Assembly (NCBI RefSeq): GCF_900637845.1
Contig: NZ_LR134439.1
Span: forward strand, 124,001-188,000
Source: Erysipelothrix rhusiopathiae
Lineage (GTDB): Bacteria > Bacillota_I > Bacilli_A > Erysipelotrichales > Erysipelotrichaceae
Direction of reading: 5' to 3'
Length of the DNA: 64,000 nt
Under the pieces are notes generated by a model. That model did not search any database. It saw nothing but the letters and a program-made list of their open reading frames with translations, and was not told where the DNA came from. The translations under genes were made by a program, and so were the position numbers. This document shows, piece after piece, positions 8,251-16,727 of the stretch; position 1 is the first letter of the stretch; each line of letters opens with the position of its first letter.

Positions 8251-9427
8251 TTTGTTTCGCGATCCTTTCTTGGTGTTCGTCTTTGATTGTTTGGAGGAGT
8301 TCAGGGTCAATCATTAAATCAAGTGCGGTCAACGCAAGCAGTTGTGCACCAAGGTGAATGGAGTTGAGCCCTTGGGTGCTACATGCTGCTGCTTTAAATT
8401 CTGGACTATGACCTGCGATAAAAGTGTCCGATATGCTTATGGTTGGTTGGATTGTTGGTACAACATAGCTTACATTTCCAACATCACTAGAGCCAAATGT
8501 AGAACCATCTCGTTCAATAACATCAAAACCATATTCTTGAAGATGCTTAAGGTAGAGTTTGTCAAAGGAGGGAGTAATAACGGTATCATCGACAGCGTTT
8601 TGGAATAATCCAAATTCATAGTGGCATCCTGTGGATAATGCAGCGCCCTTTACAATATTTTCAAATCGATTGTAGACATCTGAGAGGGTAGCACGGGTAT
8701 TTGCTCTTAAGTAGAAACGTCCCTTCGCAAATTCGGGTACGATATTTGGTGCTACACCGCCATCGGTAATAATTCCATGAATCATGACATCTTGAGGAAG
8801 ATGTTGTCGTAAGGCATTACTTGCATTAAATACTTGGATGAGTGCTTCAAGTGCATTGATTCCTAATTCAGGTGCAGCCGCTGCATGACTGGGTTTTCCG
8901 AAGAAGGATACATCGACAGGGTCGTTTGCCAGGGTTTCCACAGTGAGACTGTGTAAGTAACCGGGGTGGACACATAACGCTGCATCCACATCATCAAAAT
9001 AATGGTCTCGGACAAAGCTCGCTTTGGCACTTCCGTTTGTTCCACCTTCTTCTCCAGGTGTCCCATAAATACGGATTTCACCACCGATATCATCGATTAT
9101 CGACTTGAGTGCAGTCGCGGCGAGTATGGATGTAATACCAAAGAGATTATGACCACAGGCATGCCCGATGCCGGGAAGGGCATCATATTCCGCAAGAAAT
9201 ACAATTACAGGACCCGTTTTTTTTGTCGTATAGCGAGCATCAAAGCCTGTCGAATGACCTGCCACACCAACAGTGACCGAAAACCCCTCTTCAGTACAAA
9301 GAGAACTTAAAAGACTGCAGGCATAGACCTCTTCATTACATATCTCTGGATGTGCATGAAGATCAAGCGCGAGTTCTTTATAATGATCAATACGCTTCAA
9401 GACAGCTGATTCAATACTATTTTTCAT
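8225..9427 (-). CDS. M20-family amidohydrolase (AbgB-like)
   Basis: This 400-residue metallo-amidohydrolase resembles the M20D group (AbgB, N-acyl amino-acid hydrolases). The metal and catalytic segments are visible: EYDALPGIGHACGHN near 94, GTPGEEGGTNG near 133 with the catalytic glutamate pair, HPG near 160, and GKPSHAAAAPELGINALEAL in the dimerisation domain. AGGAGG precedes the ATG. It is the first gene after the T-box leader and is followed by the MetNIQ-like importer. This suggests that the importer brings in an amino acid or N-acyl derivative that the enzyme processes. The substrate is inference. Confidence 0.88.
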   Translation of the reverse strand: MKNSIESAVLKRIDHYKELALDLHAHPEICNEEVYACSLLSSLCTEEGFSVTVGVAGHSTGFDARYTTKKTGPVIVFLAEYDALPGIGHACGHNLFGITSILAATALKSIIDDIGGEIRIYGTPGEEGGTNGSAKASFVRDHYFDDVDAALCVHPGYLHSLTVETLANDPVDVSFFGKPSHAAAAPELGINALEALIQVFNASNALRQHLPQDVMIHGIITDGGVAPNIVPEFAKGRFYLRANTRATLSDVYNRFENIVKGAALSTGCHYEFGLFQNAVDDTVITPSFDKLYLKHLQEYGFDVIERDGSTFGSSDVGNVSYVVPTIQPTISISDTFIAGHSPEFKAAACSTQGLNSIHLGAQLLALTALDLMIDPELLQTIKDEHQERIAKQNDQTPKYK

Positions 9428-9436
9428 AAACTTTCC

Positions 9437-9697
9437 TCCTGACAAATAAAAAACGCCCATCCCAAAGGATGAGCGTGCTCATGTTACCACCTTAATTTAT
9501 TAATACCTCACGGATATTAACCTCTTCAAGTTCTATCAAACTCTATCGCTTTAACGGGCGCTCCCGGCGTAGCCTAAATCTTCCGAATTCAACTACACAG
9601 CTCCAAGGCCATTTTCAGTATGTGTCCATCCATCTGCTCTCACCAACACAGACTCTCTGTAAAACTTTTCACGAACTTACTTTCCTTTTCATTGCTT
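9437..9697 (-). promoter_or_regulatory. T-box leader (tRNA-sensing) of the M20-metNIQ operon
   Basis: Reading the minus strand, the leader contains AGAGAG near 9658, GGTGAGAG, the apical-loop segment TGAAAATGGCCTTGGAG, and a GCCGG...CGTTA element typical of stem IIA/B. A stem III follows (TTAATATC / GGTATTAA), then the T-box sequence AAGGTGGTAAC at 9493-9483. A terminator with arms ACGCTCATCC and GGATGGGCGT and six T residues ends it. The 3' end TGGT can pair with an uncharged tRNA ending ACCA. I cannot assign the specifier safely; GAATTC at 9590-9585 lies where the specifier loop should be and would suggest TTC. Confidence 0.85.
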
Positions 9698-9732
9698 TTC
9701 ATCATTATCTTCCAAAATGTAATATTTGTCAA
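9697..9732 (-). promoter_or_regulatory. Promoter of the T-box operon
   Basis: On the minus strand TTGACA (9732-9727), a 17-base spacer and GATAAT (9709-9704) give a predicted start at 9697, about 270 bases before the M20 start codon. Confidence 0.75.
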
Positions 9733-9791
9733 CCAATTCATTTAACATTTCACATTGCGTGACATATGATATACATAAGGAGTGTGATTTA

Positions 9792-11150
9792 ATGAACCGA
9801 TTAGATAAGCAAAAAATATATTTTAATTCACAGATTACAAAACCAATAGCATTCAGAAAAGAAGCATTAGATAAACTCGAAAAAGGGCTGAAAGCTTATG
9901 AAACAAAGATCTACGCAGCGTTTAAACAAGACCTGTCTAAACCTGAAATGGAGGTATACACAACAGAAATTGCAGTTGTATATCGATCGATTCGTGATGC
10001 GAAAAAAAATCTTAGTCAATGGATGAAACAACAAAAAGTCAAAACACCTTTTGTTCTCGCAGGAAGAAAGAGCTTTAAACTTTATGAACCTTTGGGAAAT
10101 ACATTGATCATCGGTCCTTTTAATTATCCTTTACAACTTGTCCTTGTTCCACTTGTAGGGGCTATCGCAGCAGGTAATACGGCTGTTATCAAGACATCAG
10201 AGCTAACACCTGCTATCTCAAGTGTTATTCATGAATTGATTTCTGATTTTTTCATCGAAGATTACATTGTGGTCGTAGAGGGGGATGTATCCGTAAATCA
10301 AGAACTTCTCAAACAACCTTTTGATTTCATTTTCTTCACCGGAAGCACACAAGTAGGGAAAATTGTTATGAAATATGCCGCAGAAAATCTAACACCAGTG
10401 GTTCTTGAACTCGGTGGAAAAAGTCCATGTGTAGTAACCGAAAATGCAAATATTTCACTAAGTGCAAAACGTATTGCTTGGGGGAAATTTCTTAATAATG
10501 GGCAGACCTGTGTGGCACCAGACTATGTTTTAGTTTCACGAAAGCATGAAGAGGCATTGACTCAAGCACTTATCAAGGAAATAAGAGCCATGTATGGCGA
10601 TGATATCAAAAACAATGAAGACTATGGCCGTATCGTGAATATAAAGCACGCAGACCGCCTCAAACAGATCCTGGAGGCACATAAAGATGATATTGTCTTT
10701 GGAGGCAGGAGTAATGGAACATATATCGAACCGACGTTACTCTCTTTAGAGTGTGATAAGGGTAAGGTTATGGAATCTGAAATATTTGGACCGATCTTAC
10801 CGATAATTGCATTTGATACATTGGAAGAGGCCTATACAATAATTGAAAATAATCCAAAACCTCTATCCTTATATATGTTCACAGAGTCCTATGAAGAACA
10901 AGAAGCAATTCTTAATCGTATTCAATTTGGTGGCGGATGCATTAATGATACAATATTGCATCTTGTAAATGACGCACTTCCTTTTGGTGGGATTGGAAAT
11001 TCTGGAATTGGAACATATCATGGTTTTTCAAGTTTTGAAGTCTTTTCAAATTGTAAATCAATGATGAAATCAAATTCATTTCCGCTATCGATAATGTACC
11101 CACCTTATCATCAGACCAAATTTAAGTTCATCAAAAAAATATTTAAATAA
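9792..11150 (+). CDS. Aldehyde dehydrogenase (class 3 / AldH type)
   Basis: This 452-residue NAD(P)-dependent enzyme oxidises aldehydes to acids. It has IIGPFNYPLQL near 111, the nucleotide-binding FTGSTQVGK near 193, LELGGKSPCVV with the general-base glutamate near 214, and NNGQTCVAPDY with the catalytic cysteine near 248. The length (about 450) and the end with YPPYHQTKFKFIKK match the membrane-associated class 3 fatty-aldehyde group. AAGGAGTGTG precedes ATG 9792. The gene is monocistronic in appearance and diverges from the T-box operon. No terminator is obvious after it. Confidence 0.92.
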   Translation: MNRLDKQKIYFNSQITKPIAFRKEALDKLEKGLKAYETKIYAAFKQDLSKPEMEVYTTEIAVVYRSIRDAKKNLSQWMKQQKVKTPFVLAGRKSFKLYEPLGNTLIIGPFNYPLQLVLVPLVGAIAAGNTAVIKTSELTPAISSVIHELISDFFIEDYIVVVEGDVSVNQELLKQPFDFIFFTGSTQVGKIVMKYAAENLTPVVLELGGKSPCVVTENANISLSAKRIAWGKFLNNGQTCVAPDYVLVSRKHEEALTQALIKEIRAMYGDDIKNNEDYGRIVNIKHADRLKQILEAHKDDIVFGGRSNGTYIEPTLLSLECDKGKVMESEIFGPILPIIAFDTLEEAYTIIENNPKPLSLYMFTESYEEQEAILNRIQFGGGCINDTILHLVNDALPFGGIGNSGIGTYHGFSSFEVFSNCKSMMKSNSFPLSIMYPPYHQTKFKFIKKIFK

Positions 11151-11456
11151 TATTTGAACAAAAAATTTATAGGGTATTTATTTCTATTTAATAATAAAAA
11201 AAAGTTATGGCTGAAAAATGGATTTCATTATAATAATAAAGAAGAAAACCCAAAATGATCCTGTGTATTTTCGATTGAAAAAAAGCAAGATTCTTATATG
11301 AAAAGAACCACTCTATATATAAGGATAGAAAAATCGTAAATTCAGCGATTATTTAGACATAAAAATATGAGTTCAAAAAAAATGGAAACTAGAAATTTTA
11401 AAATTAATTTGAAAGACTTATGATATAATACAAACGATATTAAGAGAGGTAATAAT
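11151..11456 (+). other. AT-rich intergenic region before queT
   Basis: About 300 bases without a credible gene. I see no terminator for aldH and no recognisable preQ1 riboswitch. Near its 3' end an extended -10 (TGATATAAT, box at 11424-11429) gives a leader of about 20 bases for queT. Confidence 0.6.
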
Positions 11457-11924
11457 ATGAAAACAAAAGATTTAGCCTTAGAGGCATTAATTGCGGCAGT
11501 ATATATTGCAGTTACGGTTCTTCTAAAACCTATTTCATATAGCTTTATGCAAGTTCGTATTTCAGAAGTTATGTTGATTCTTGTTTTATTTAACCGCAAA
11601 CACGCATATGGATTAATTATTGGATGTCTATTAGCGAATTTTGTAAGTGATGCAGGGATTCTTGATGTAATTTTTGGAACTTTAGCAACAGCAATTACAT
11701 GCTTACTAATGAGTATTACAAAAGATGATCATTTAGCGCTTGTGTGGCCAGCACTTGTGAATGGAATCATCGTGGGAGCAATGTTAGGTTATGTTCTCAA
11801 TGTTCCTTACTTACCAGCTATGGGATGGGTATTTTTAGGTGAATTTATCGCAACATTTGTACCAGGTATTTTCTTGATTAAGCCATTGAAGAAAAATACC
11901 AAGATGCAAGAAATATTCGGATAA
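11457..11924 (+). CDS. queT: QueT-type queuosine-precursor transporter (ECF S component)
   Basis: This 155-residue hydrophobic protein has about five membrane segments. The segments VRISEVMLILVLFN near 40, GLIIGCLLANFVSDAGILDVIFGTLAT near 60 and a late GWVFLGEFIATFVPG resemble QueT, the substrate-specific unit of an energy-coupling-factor importer for queuosine precursors such as preQ1. Such S components share the ATPase module encoded elsewhere. GAGAGG lies before the ATG. A close alternative is another S component of the same family. Confidence 0.85.
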   Translation: MKTKDLALEALIAAVYIAVTVLLKPISYSFMQVRISEVMLILVLFNRKHAYGLIIGCLLANFVSDAGILDVIFGTLATAITCLLMSITKDDHLALVWPALVNGIIVGAMLGYVLNVPYLPAMGWVFLGEFIATFVPGIFLIKPLKKNTKMQEIFG

Positions 11925-11957
11925 TCACATAATTTCCCACAATTGAATTGATATCGC

Positions 11958-11984
11958 AAAAACTCACTTAGATAGTGAGTTTTT
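11958..11984 (+). terminator. Intrinsic terminator after queT
   Basis: AAAACTCACT and AGTGAGTTTT arms with a TAGAT loop and a T run. Confidence 0.88.
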
Positions 11985-12087
11985 TAATTTCACAACGTCT
12001 TCACAAACAAGCGAAAGGCAAAATTATTTGCCAAACAAATATTCTTATGCTATTCTTCACAGGTCTTTTTTGAAAGGAGACATTTTA

Positions 12088-12894
12088 ATGAAGAAATACT
12101 TAGTGATTATCTACATGGTGGTCATGGTAACAATCATTAGTGGATGTGCCGTGAATGCGGACGCCAATGTGGATATTACCTATCCAGTACTTAATGACAT
12201 CGCTGAAAATAGCGATGAACCCTATAGGTTTAAAATTAGCGAAAAAATTGAAGATTTAGAAGAGCCTGGTGTTGAAGAACGCGAAGCTTCTGAGGTTGTC
12301 TCGGGTGGAGCCAGTTGGATCTATGCCAAGACACAAGATGGTGTACGTGGTACAAAAACAACAAAATACAAAGAAACATATAACATAAAAGACGAATTGT
12401 TATCACGTGTAGAAATTCCTGAAGCAGCTGTTATCGAGCCAACAACGCCCACTCTTTACGAAGGTGGACAAAAAGCTCAAGCAGGTGCTTATTACGAAGC
12501 AAGCCGTATTACGCGATACGGAGTTGATTGTGACGGCTGTAATATGAACAGTGCGGGTGAAGGTGGTACTGCTGCCGGAGTTCGTGTAAGTACTACAGCA
12601 GTTCAACAAGGAGACGGTTCTTGGTTGCCAGGAATTACATATAACGGATATTACATCATTGCAACATCAAGCTCGATTCCAATGTGCTCGATTGTTGAGA
12701 TATCAAACCACACAGTAAGTGGTAAAGGAATTGAGTACAATGTACCGTTCCGCGCAATTGTATTAGACCGTGGTGGTGCCATTCAAGGGTCAAAAATTGA
12801 CTTATTTGTTGGTACGGAAACCAATATGGGTGTAACCCAAGGTTCAGTGCAAAATGCTCATGTTGAAATTATAAGCGTGGGTAACGGCTGTTAA
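12088..12894 (+). CDS. 3D-domain lipoprotein (YabE/Rpf-like cell-wall protein)
   Basis: This 268-residue protein has a lipoprotein signal with lipobox ISGC and lipidated cysteine at 20. The C-terminal part (about 175-268) carries the 3D domain: YNGYYIIATSSSIPMCSIVEI, then VPFRAIVLDRGGAIQGSKIDLFV, holding the three conserved aspartates. The 3D domain is a double-psi beta-barrel found in lytic transglycosylase-like wall enzymes. Four cysteines remain in the mature part (CDGC near 149, MCS near 212 and the final residue). In Bacillus yabE occupies the same place before rnmV-ksgA. AAGGAGA precedes ATG 12088. Confidence 0.85.
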   Translation: MKKYLVIIYMVVMVTIISGCAVNADANVDITYPVLNDIAENSDEPYRFKISEKIEDLEEPGVEEREASEVVSGGASWIYAKTQDGVRGTKTTKYKETYNIKDELLSRVEIPEAAVIEPTTPTLYEGGQKAQAGAYYEASRITRYGVDCDGCNMNSAGEGGTAAGVRVSTTAVQQGDGSWLPGITYNGYYIIATSSSIPMCSIVEISNHTVSGKGIEYNVPFRAIVLDRGGAIQGSKIDLFVGTETNMGVTQGSVQNAHVEIISVGNGC

Positions 12895-12939
12895 AGCTGA
12901 TGGTAGGGTCTTAAGTAGCCAAAGGTCCTATCAACAAAG

Positions 12940-12964
12940 ACCGAGTATACTCGGTTTTTTTTGT
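12940..12964 (+). terminator. Intrinsic terminator after the 3D-domain gene
   Basis: Perfect palindrome ACCGAGTA/TACTCGGT followed by a run of eight T residues. Confidence 0.88.
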
Positions 12965-12974
12965 TTTTAAAACA

Positions 12975-12990
12975 TGATATAATTGACACA
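12975..12990 (+). promoter_or_regulatory. Extended -10 promoter of rnmV, probable leaderless transcript
   Basis: TGATATAAT forms an extended -10, with the hexamer at 12978-12983. A start seven bases after the hexamer is 12990, the A of the rnmV ATG. I see no convincing -35 and no ribosome-binding sequence. Confidence 0.65.
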
Positions 12991-13547
12991 TGAACAAACT
13001 AAAGATACAAGAAGTAATTGTCGTAGAAGGAAAGCATGATAAGGAGAAAATCCTCAAATGTGTTGATGCCGATGTTATTATGTCCAGTGGCACCCACATG
13101 TCTGCAGAATTCTTAACATTATGTAAAAGAATGAATGAAGATCGTGGCATTATTGTTTTTACCGATCCTGATGGACCTGGTGAAATGATTCGACGTCGTA
13201 TTATTGAGACGGTTGGATCGTGCAAACATGCATCGCTTCATGTCTTACAAACAAAAAAGAAACAAAAAGTAGGTATTGAACATGCGGACTGTGATGATAT
13301 TGTCGAGGTTCTAAGTACCTGCTCTACTTTTGCTTTAAACAATGAATCCTTAACGCTTCATGAATTCCAATCTTTGGGACTCAGTGGCGCAAGTGATAGT
13401 GCATTGCGTCGTGATTTGTTATCGGAGGCGTTCCGTTTTCCTAAATCAAATGCGAAATCATGCCTGAAATATCTGAATATGCTTAATATTACAAAAGCAG
13501 ACTGCCTAATGGTTTTGAAAGAGAGTAATTATGAAAACAATCGCTAA
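12990..13547 (+). CDS. rnmV: Ribonuclease M5 (5S rRNA maturase)
   Basis: RNase M5 trims precursor 5S rRNA in Firmicutes. This 185-residue protein has the Toprim motifs: VVEGKHDKEKI near 11-21 with the catalytic glutamate, and FTDPDGPGEMIRRRI near 56-70 with the DxD pair. The later GIEHADCDDI is typical of the family. The length matches (about 185-190). Its end overlaps ksgA by 17 bases, the same coupled order as in Bacillus. No ribosome site precedes the ATG. Confidence 0.93.
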   Translation: MNKLKIQEVIVVEGKHDKEKILKCVDADVIMSSGTHMSAEFLTLCKRMNEDRGIIVFTDPDGPGEMIRRRIIETVGSCKHASLHVLQTKKKQKVGIEHADCDDIVEVLSTCSTFALNNESLTLHEFQSLGLSGASDSALRRDLLSEAFRFPKSNAKSCLKYLNMLNITKADCLMVLKESNYENNR

Positions 13548-14343
13548 CTATTCCGTAAGTATGGAATTATTACGTCGCTATGAACGACGCGCAAAGAAAC
13601 ACTTTGGACAAAACTTTATTATTGATCCTTCTGTTGTTCGCAATATCGCATCACAAAGTGGTGCAGGAGGAACGGTTTTAGAAATTGGACCAGGTTTAGG
13701 TGCTCTTACGCAACAGCTTGCGGAAACTTACGATAAAGTTATTGCCTATGAAATTGACCCACATATGGTCGAAATTTTAAATGAAACTCTTGAAGAATAT
13801 GATAATGTGAATGTTATTCATCAAGACTTTTTAAAAGCGGATTTAAGCATGTATACAGAACCAATTACGGTTTGTGCGAATTTACCATATTACATTACAA
13901 CTCCAATTCTTTTTAGATTGATGGAGTTGGATATCGTCGCAATGACGATTATGGTTCAAAAAGAGATTGCAGATCGTCTGGGAGCGAGTCCACAAACAAA
14001 GGACTACAGTTCGCTATCGATTCAAATGCAATACTATTTTGATGTGAAGACTGTTTTAAAAGTTTCGAAGGAATCGTTTCACCCAAGACCTGGTGTTGAG
14101 AGTATTGTTATTAAACTGACACCGAAACACCAAACAATGCCTTATGATGAGAAAACATTTTTTGAATTTGTTAAGAAGTGTTTCCAGTTTAGACGCAAGA
14201 CATTAGTGAATAATTTGAAGACAATCGATAAAGATGTTGATTATGCGACTGTTTTAGAGTCTTTAGGGCTTGAAACAAACATTCGTGCGGATTATTTAAC
14301 CTTTGATGATTATATCCGCCTATATGGAGCTTTATATGCGTAA
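13531..14343 (+). CDS. rsmA: 16S rRNA dimethyladenosine transferase RsmA (KsgA)
   Basis: This 270-residue SAM-dependent enzyme dimethylates the two adjacent adenosines in helix 45 of 16S rRNA. It has KKHFGQNFIIDP near 23, the SAM motif LEIGPGLGALTQ near 51, and the catalytic NLPYYITTPI near 114. AGAGAG lies upstream of the ATG. It overlaps rnmV by 17 bases and ispE by 8 bases, so the three are coupled in translation. Confidence 0.95.
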   Translation: MKTIANYSVSMELLRRYERRAKKHFGQNFIIDPSVVRNIASQSGAGGTVLEIGPGLGALTQQLAETYDKVIAYEIDPHMVEILNETLEEYDNVNVIHQDFLKADLSMYTEPITVCANLPYYITTPILFRLMELDIVAMTIMVQKEIADRLGASPQTKDYSSLSIQMQYYFDVKTVLKVSKESFHPRPGVESIVIKLTPKHQTMPYDEKTFFEFVKKCFQFRRKTLVNNLKTIDKDVDYATVLESLGLETNIRADYLTFDDYIRLYGALYA

Positions 14344-15178
14344 AAAAGCGTATGCAAAGATAACACTCTATTTGCACGCAGAAAAAAGGGTTGATAATAT
14401 GCTTCATTTCAAGAATATTATCGTCCCTATTGATCTTTTTGATATGGTTTATCTAGAGAAGCATGACACCATGCATATCGAAACAGATAAAACATATTTA
14501 CCGAATGACAAAAGAAATACAGTTTTTAAAGCACTCATGATCATGAAACGACAATTCAATCTTGAAGATAATTTTAAAGTTCGTATCGTGAAAAACATCC
14601 CGGCTCAAGCTGGACTTGGTGGAGGGAGTGCGGACGCAGCTTGTGTCATTCGAATGATCGATGAAATGTACCAGTTAAATCTTACGGATGAAGCATTGAT
14701 TCAGATTGCACGTCAAATTGATGAGGATACGCCTTATTGTCTTTTTAATCAACCGATGGTTGTGGAAGGGATTGGTGACGTATTAACACCTTTAGATTTG
14801 GATATGGATCTTTATTACCTTATTATCAAACCAAGTTTTGGTGTAAGTACGAAATCATTTTTAAAACGATTTAAAGACTTTACAGATTTAAAGATGTTTA
14901 ATCGTTGTCTTGAGGCAATTCATACAAACGATTACAAGCTTTTAGTTGAAAATACGCATAATGATTTCCAACACCCTGTTATAAAACGCAATACAAGACT
15001 TAAGAAGGTAGTGCGAATTCTTGAGAAACAAGGTCTTGAAGGCGTTTGTATGAGTGGAAGCGGTACGTCGATATATGGTCTATCCAATCAAAAGGAAAAA
15101 GTCATGGAAGCGTATGAGGCGCTAGTTTTAGACTATCCGTTTATTAAATATGGAAAGATTTTAAAATCTAATGATTAA
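14336..15178 (+). CDS. ispE: IspE-like GHMP kinase, divergent substrate site
   Basis: This 280-residue protein occupies the ispE position after ksgA and has the GHMP-kinase ATP loop PAQAGLGGGSADAA near 94-107. IspE phosphorylates CDP-methylerythritol in the MEP isoprenoid pathway. Lysine of AKI (residue 6) and an aspartate in DEDTPYCL remain, but the usual AK(L/I)N asparagine is threonine (AKITLYL) and the DGYH motif is replaced by VDNMLHF. Both normally hold the substrate. The genome also carries mvaS and thiolase, so the MEP pathway may be absent and the protein may do something else. GGAG precedes ATG 14336. Confidence 0.82.
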   Translation: MRKKAYAKITLYLHAEKRVDNMLHFKNIIVPIDLFDMVYLEKHDTMHIETDKTYLPNDKRNTVFKALMIMKRQFNLEDNFKVRIVKNIPAQAGLGGGSADAACVIRMIDEMYQLNLTDEALIQIARQIDEDTPYCLFNQPMVVEGIGDVLTPLDLDMDLYYLIIKPSFGVSTKSFLKRFKDFTDLKMFNRCLEAIHTNDYKLLVENTHNDFQHPVIKRNTRLKKVVRILEKQGLEGVCMSGSGTSIYGLSNQKEKVMEAYEALVLDYPFIKYGKILKSND

Positions 15179-15181
15179 TCT

Positions 15182-15214
15182 GAGTTCTTGTTTTCACAAA
15201 GAACTCTTTTTTTT
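15182..15214 (+). terminator. Intrinsic terminator after ispE
   Basis: GAGTTCTTG and CAAAGAACTC arms followed by eight T residues. Confidence 0.87.
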
Positions 15215-15356
15215 ATGAATAAATTCTGGAAGTTGATTTTAAAACACACTATTAGGGACATATCACCCATAGTTTACATTTACTTTTATGAAATATGACG
15301 GTTTTACCGAATGTAACAGTTTGAAATGTGTTAAAATGGTTGCGGAGGCGGTCACA

Positions 15357-16721
15357 ATGAAATATGCAATTGTTTTAGCAGCGGGTAAAGGTACCCGAAT
15401 GAAATCAAATCGAAACAAGGTTATGCATGAAATACTTCATAAGCCTATGATTGGTCATTTAGTTGATCATCTTGAAGCGGTTAATACCGATAAAATTGTA
15501 GTTGTTACAGGACACCAAAATGAGCAAGTAGAATCTTACTTGGGTGATCGTGTTGAATATGCATTCCAAAGTGAACAAATTGGAACTGGAGATGCTGTAT
15601 TGCAAGCACAGCAACTTCATGGAAAAGAAGGTTCTACACTTTTAGTATTTGGAGATTGTGCATTAATTCAGCCAGAGACGCTAAATCATATCTATGAACA
15701 GCATGAGGGGCATGATTTAACGGTTATCTCTGCGCAATTACAAAACCCTGGGACTTATCGTCGTATTGTACGTGATAACCAAGGACACATTGATCGGATT
15801 ATCGATTACCGTAATTTGACAGAATCCGAAGTGTCAATTACAGAAATCAGTCTTGGTATTTATTGTGTAAACAATGAGTTACTTTTTAAATATTTACCAG
15901 AGATTCGTGATGAGGAAGTTACAGAAGAAATTAATCTCATTCGTCTTGTAGAGATTTTGAAAAAGAATGGTCATTCAATTCAATCTTTACGTGTATCAGA
16001 TCACCAAGAGTTTTTAGGTGTGAATGATCGTATGCAGCTTAATGTCTCAAATAAATGGTTACAATCACGCGTAAATGCGAAGCATCTTGCGAATGGTGTA
16101 ACGATTATGGATCCACAATCAACGTACATTGGTACGGATGTTAAGATTGCGGAAGATGTAACGATTTACCCTAATAATCATATTTATGGTAATACGACTA
16201 TTGGGACTGGAACGACGCTCTTACCGAACTGTTGGTTAGAAGATGCAATTGTTGGTGAAAATTCCACGATTGATGCTTCTCGCATTATTAACAGTGAAGT
16301 TAAAGATTTCGTAACATTGGGACCGTCATCACACCTTAGAATGAATACAGTTGTAGGTTCTCACGCCCGAGTTGGGAATTATGTTGAGTTCAAGAACACT
16401 CAATTCGGAGAACATTCAAACTGTGCACACTTGACATATTTAGGTGACGCAATAATTGGAAATAAAGTTAATATTGGCTGTGGCGTCGTAACCGTAAATT
16501 ATGATGGCAAGAAGAAATATAAGACTGAAGTACGCGATGGAGCATTTGTCGGAAGCAATGCAAACCTAATCGCGCCAATTACTATAGGGGAAAATGCAGT
16601 GGTGGCGGCAGGATCGACCGTTAATGGCGATGTTGCTGATGGGGAGATGGCTATTGCACGGCCTCGTCAGGAAAACAAACCTGGATATGGTGCGAAATAC
16701 AAGAATAAAGAGGGTAAATAA
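15357..16721 (+). CDS. glmU: Bifunctional UDP-GlcNAc pyrophosphorylase / GlcN-1-P acetyltransferase
   Basis: This 454-residue enzyme makes UDP-N-acetylglucosamine for peptidoglycan. The N-terminal uridyltransferase starts with the nucleotide loop AIVLAAGKGTRMKS and has VFGDCALI near 100. The C-terminal half (about 250-454) is a left-handed beta-helix of hexapeptide repeats with the acetyltransferase site HLTYLGDAIIGNKVNIGCGVVTVNYDG split across its turns. GGAGG is eight bases before ATG 15357. An extended -10 (TGTTAAAAT, 15329-15337) lies upstream. It is followed by prs after six bases, as in Bacillus. Confidence 0.95.
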   Translation: MKYAIVLAAGKGTRMKSNRNKVMHEILHKPMIGHLVDHLEAVNTDKIVVVTGHQNEQVESYLGDRVEYAFQSEQIGTGDAVLQAQQLHGKEGSTLLVFGDCALIQPETLNHIYEQHEGHDLTVISAQLQNPGTYRRIVRDNQGHIDRIIDYRNLTESEVSITEISLGIYCVNNELLFKYLPEIRDEEVTEEINLIRLVEILKKNGHSIQSLRVSDHQEFLGVNDRMQLNVSNKWLQSRVNAKHLANGVTIMDPQSTYIGTDVKIAEDVTIYPNNHIYGNTTIGTGTTLLPNCWLEDAIVGENSTIDASRIINSEVKDFVTLGPSSHLRMNTVVGSHARVGNYVEFKNTQFGEHSNCAHLTYLGDAIIGNKVNIGCGVVTVNYDGKKKYKTEVRDGAFVGSNANLIAPITIGENAVVAAGSTVNGDVADGEMAIARPRQENKPGYGAKYKNKEGK

Positions 16722-16727
16722 AAGACT

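Noticed and set aside
9600-9640. ATG in the T-box apical segment as a methionine specifier
   Set aside because: It belongs to the conserved apical-loop sequence, not to the specifier-loop strand.
11151-11456. preQ1 riboswitch before queT
   Set aside because: The likely promoter is only about 30 bases upstream of the ATG, leaving too short a leader, and no preQ1 consensus is visible.
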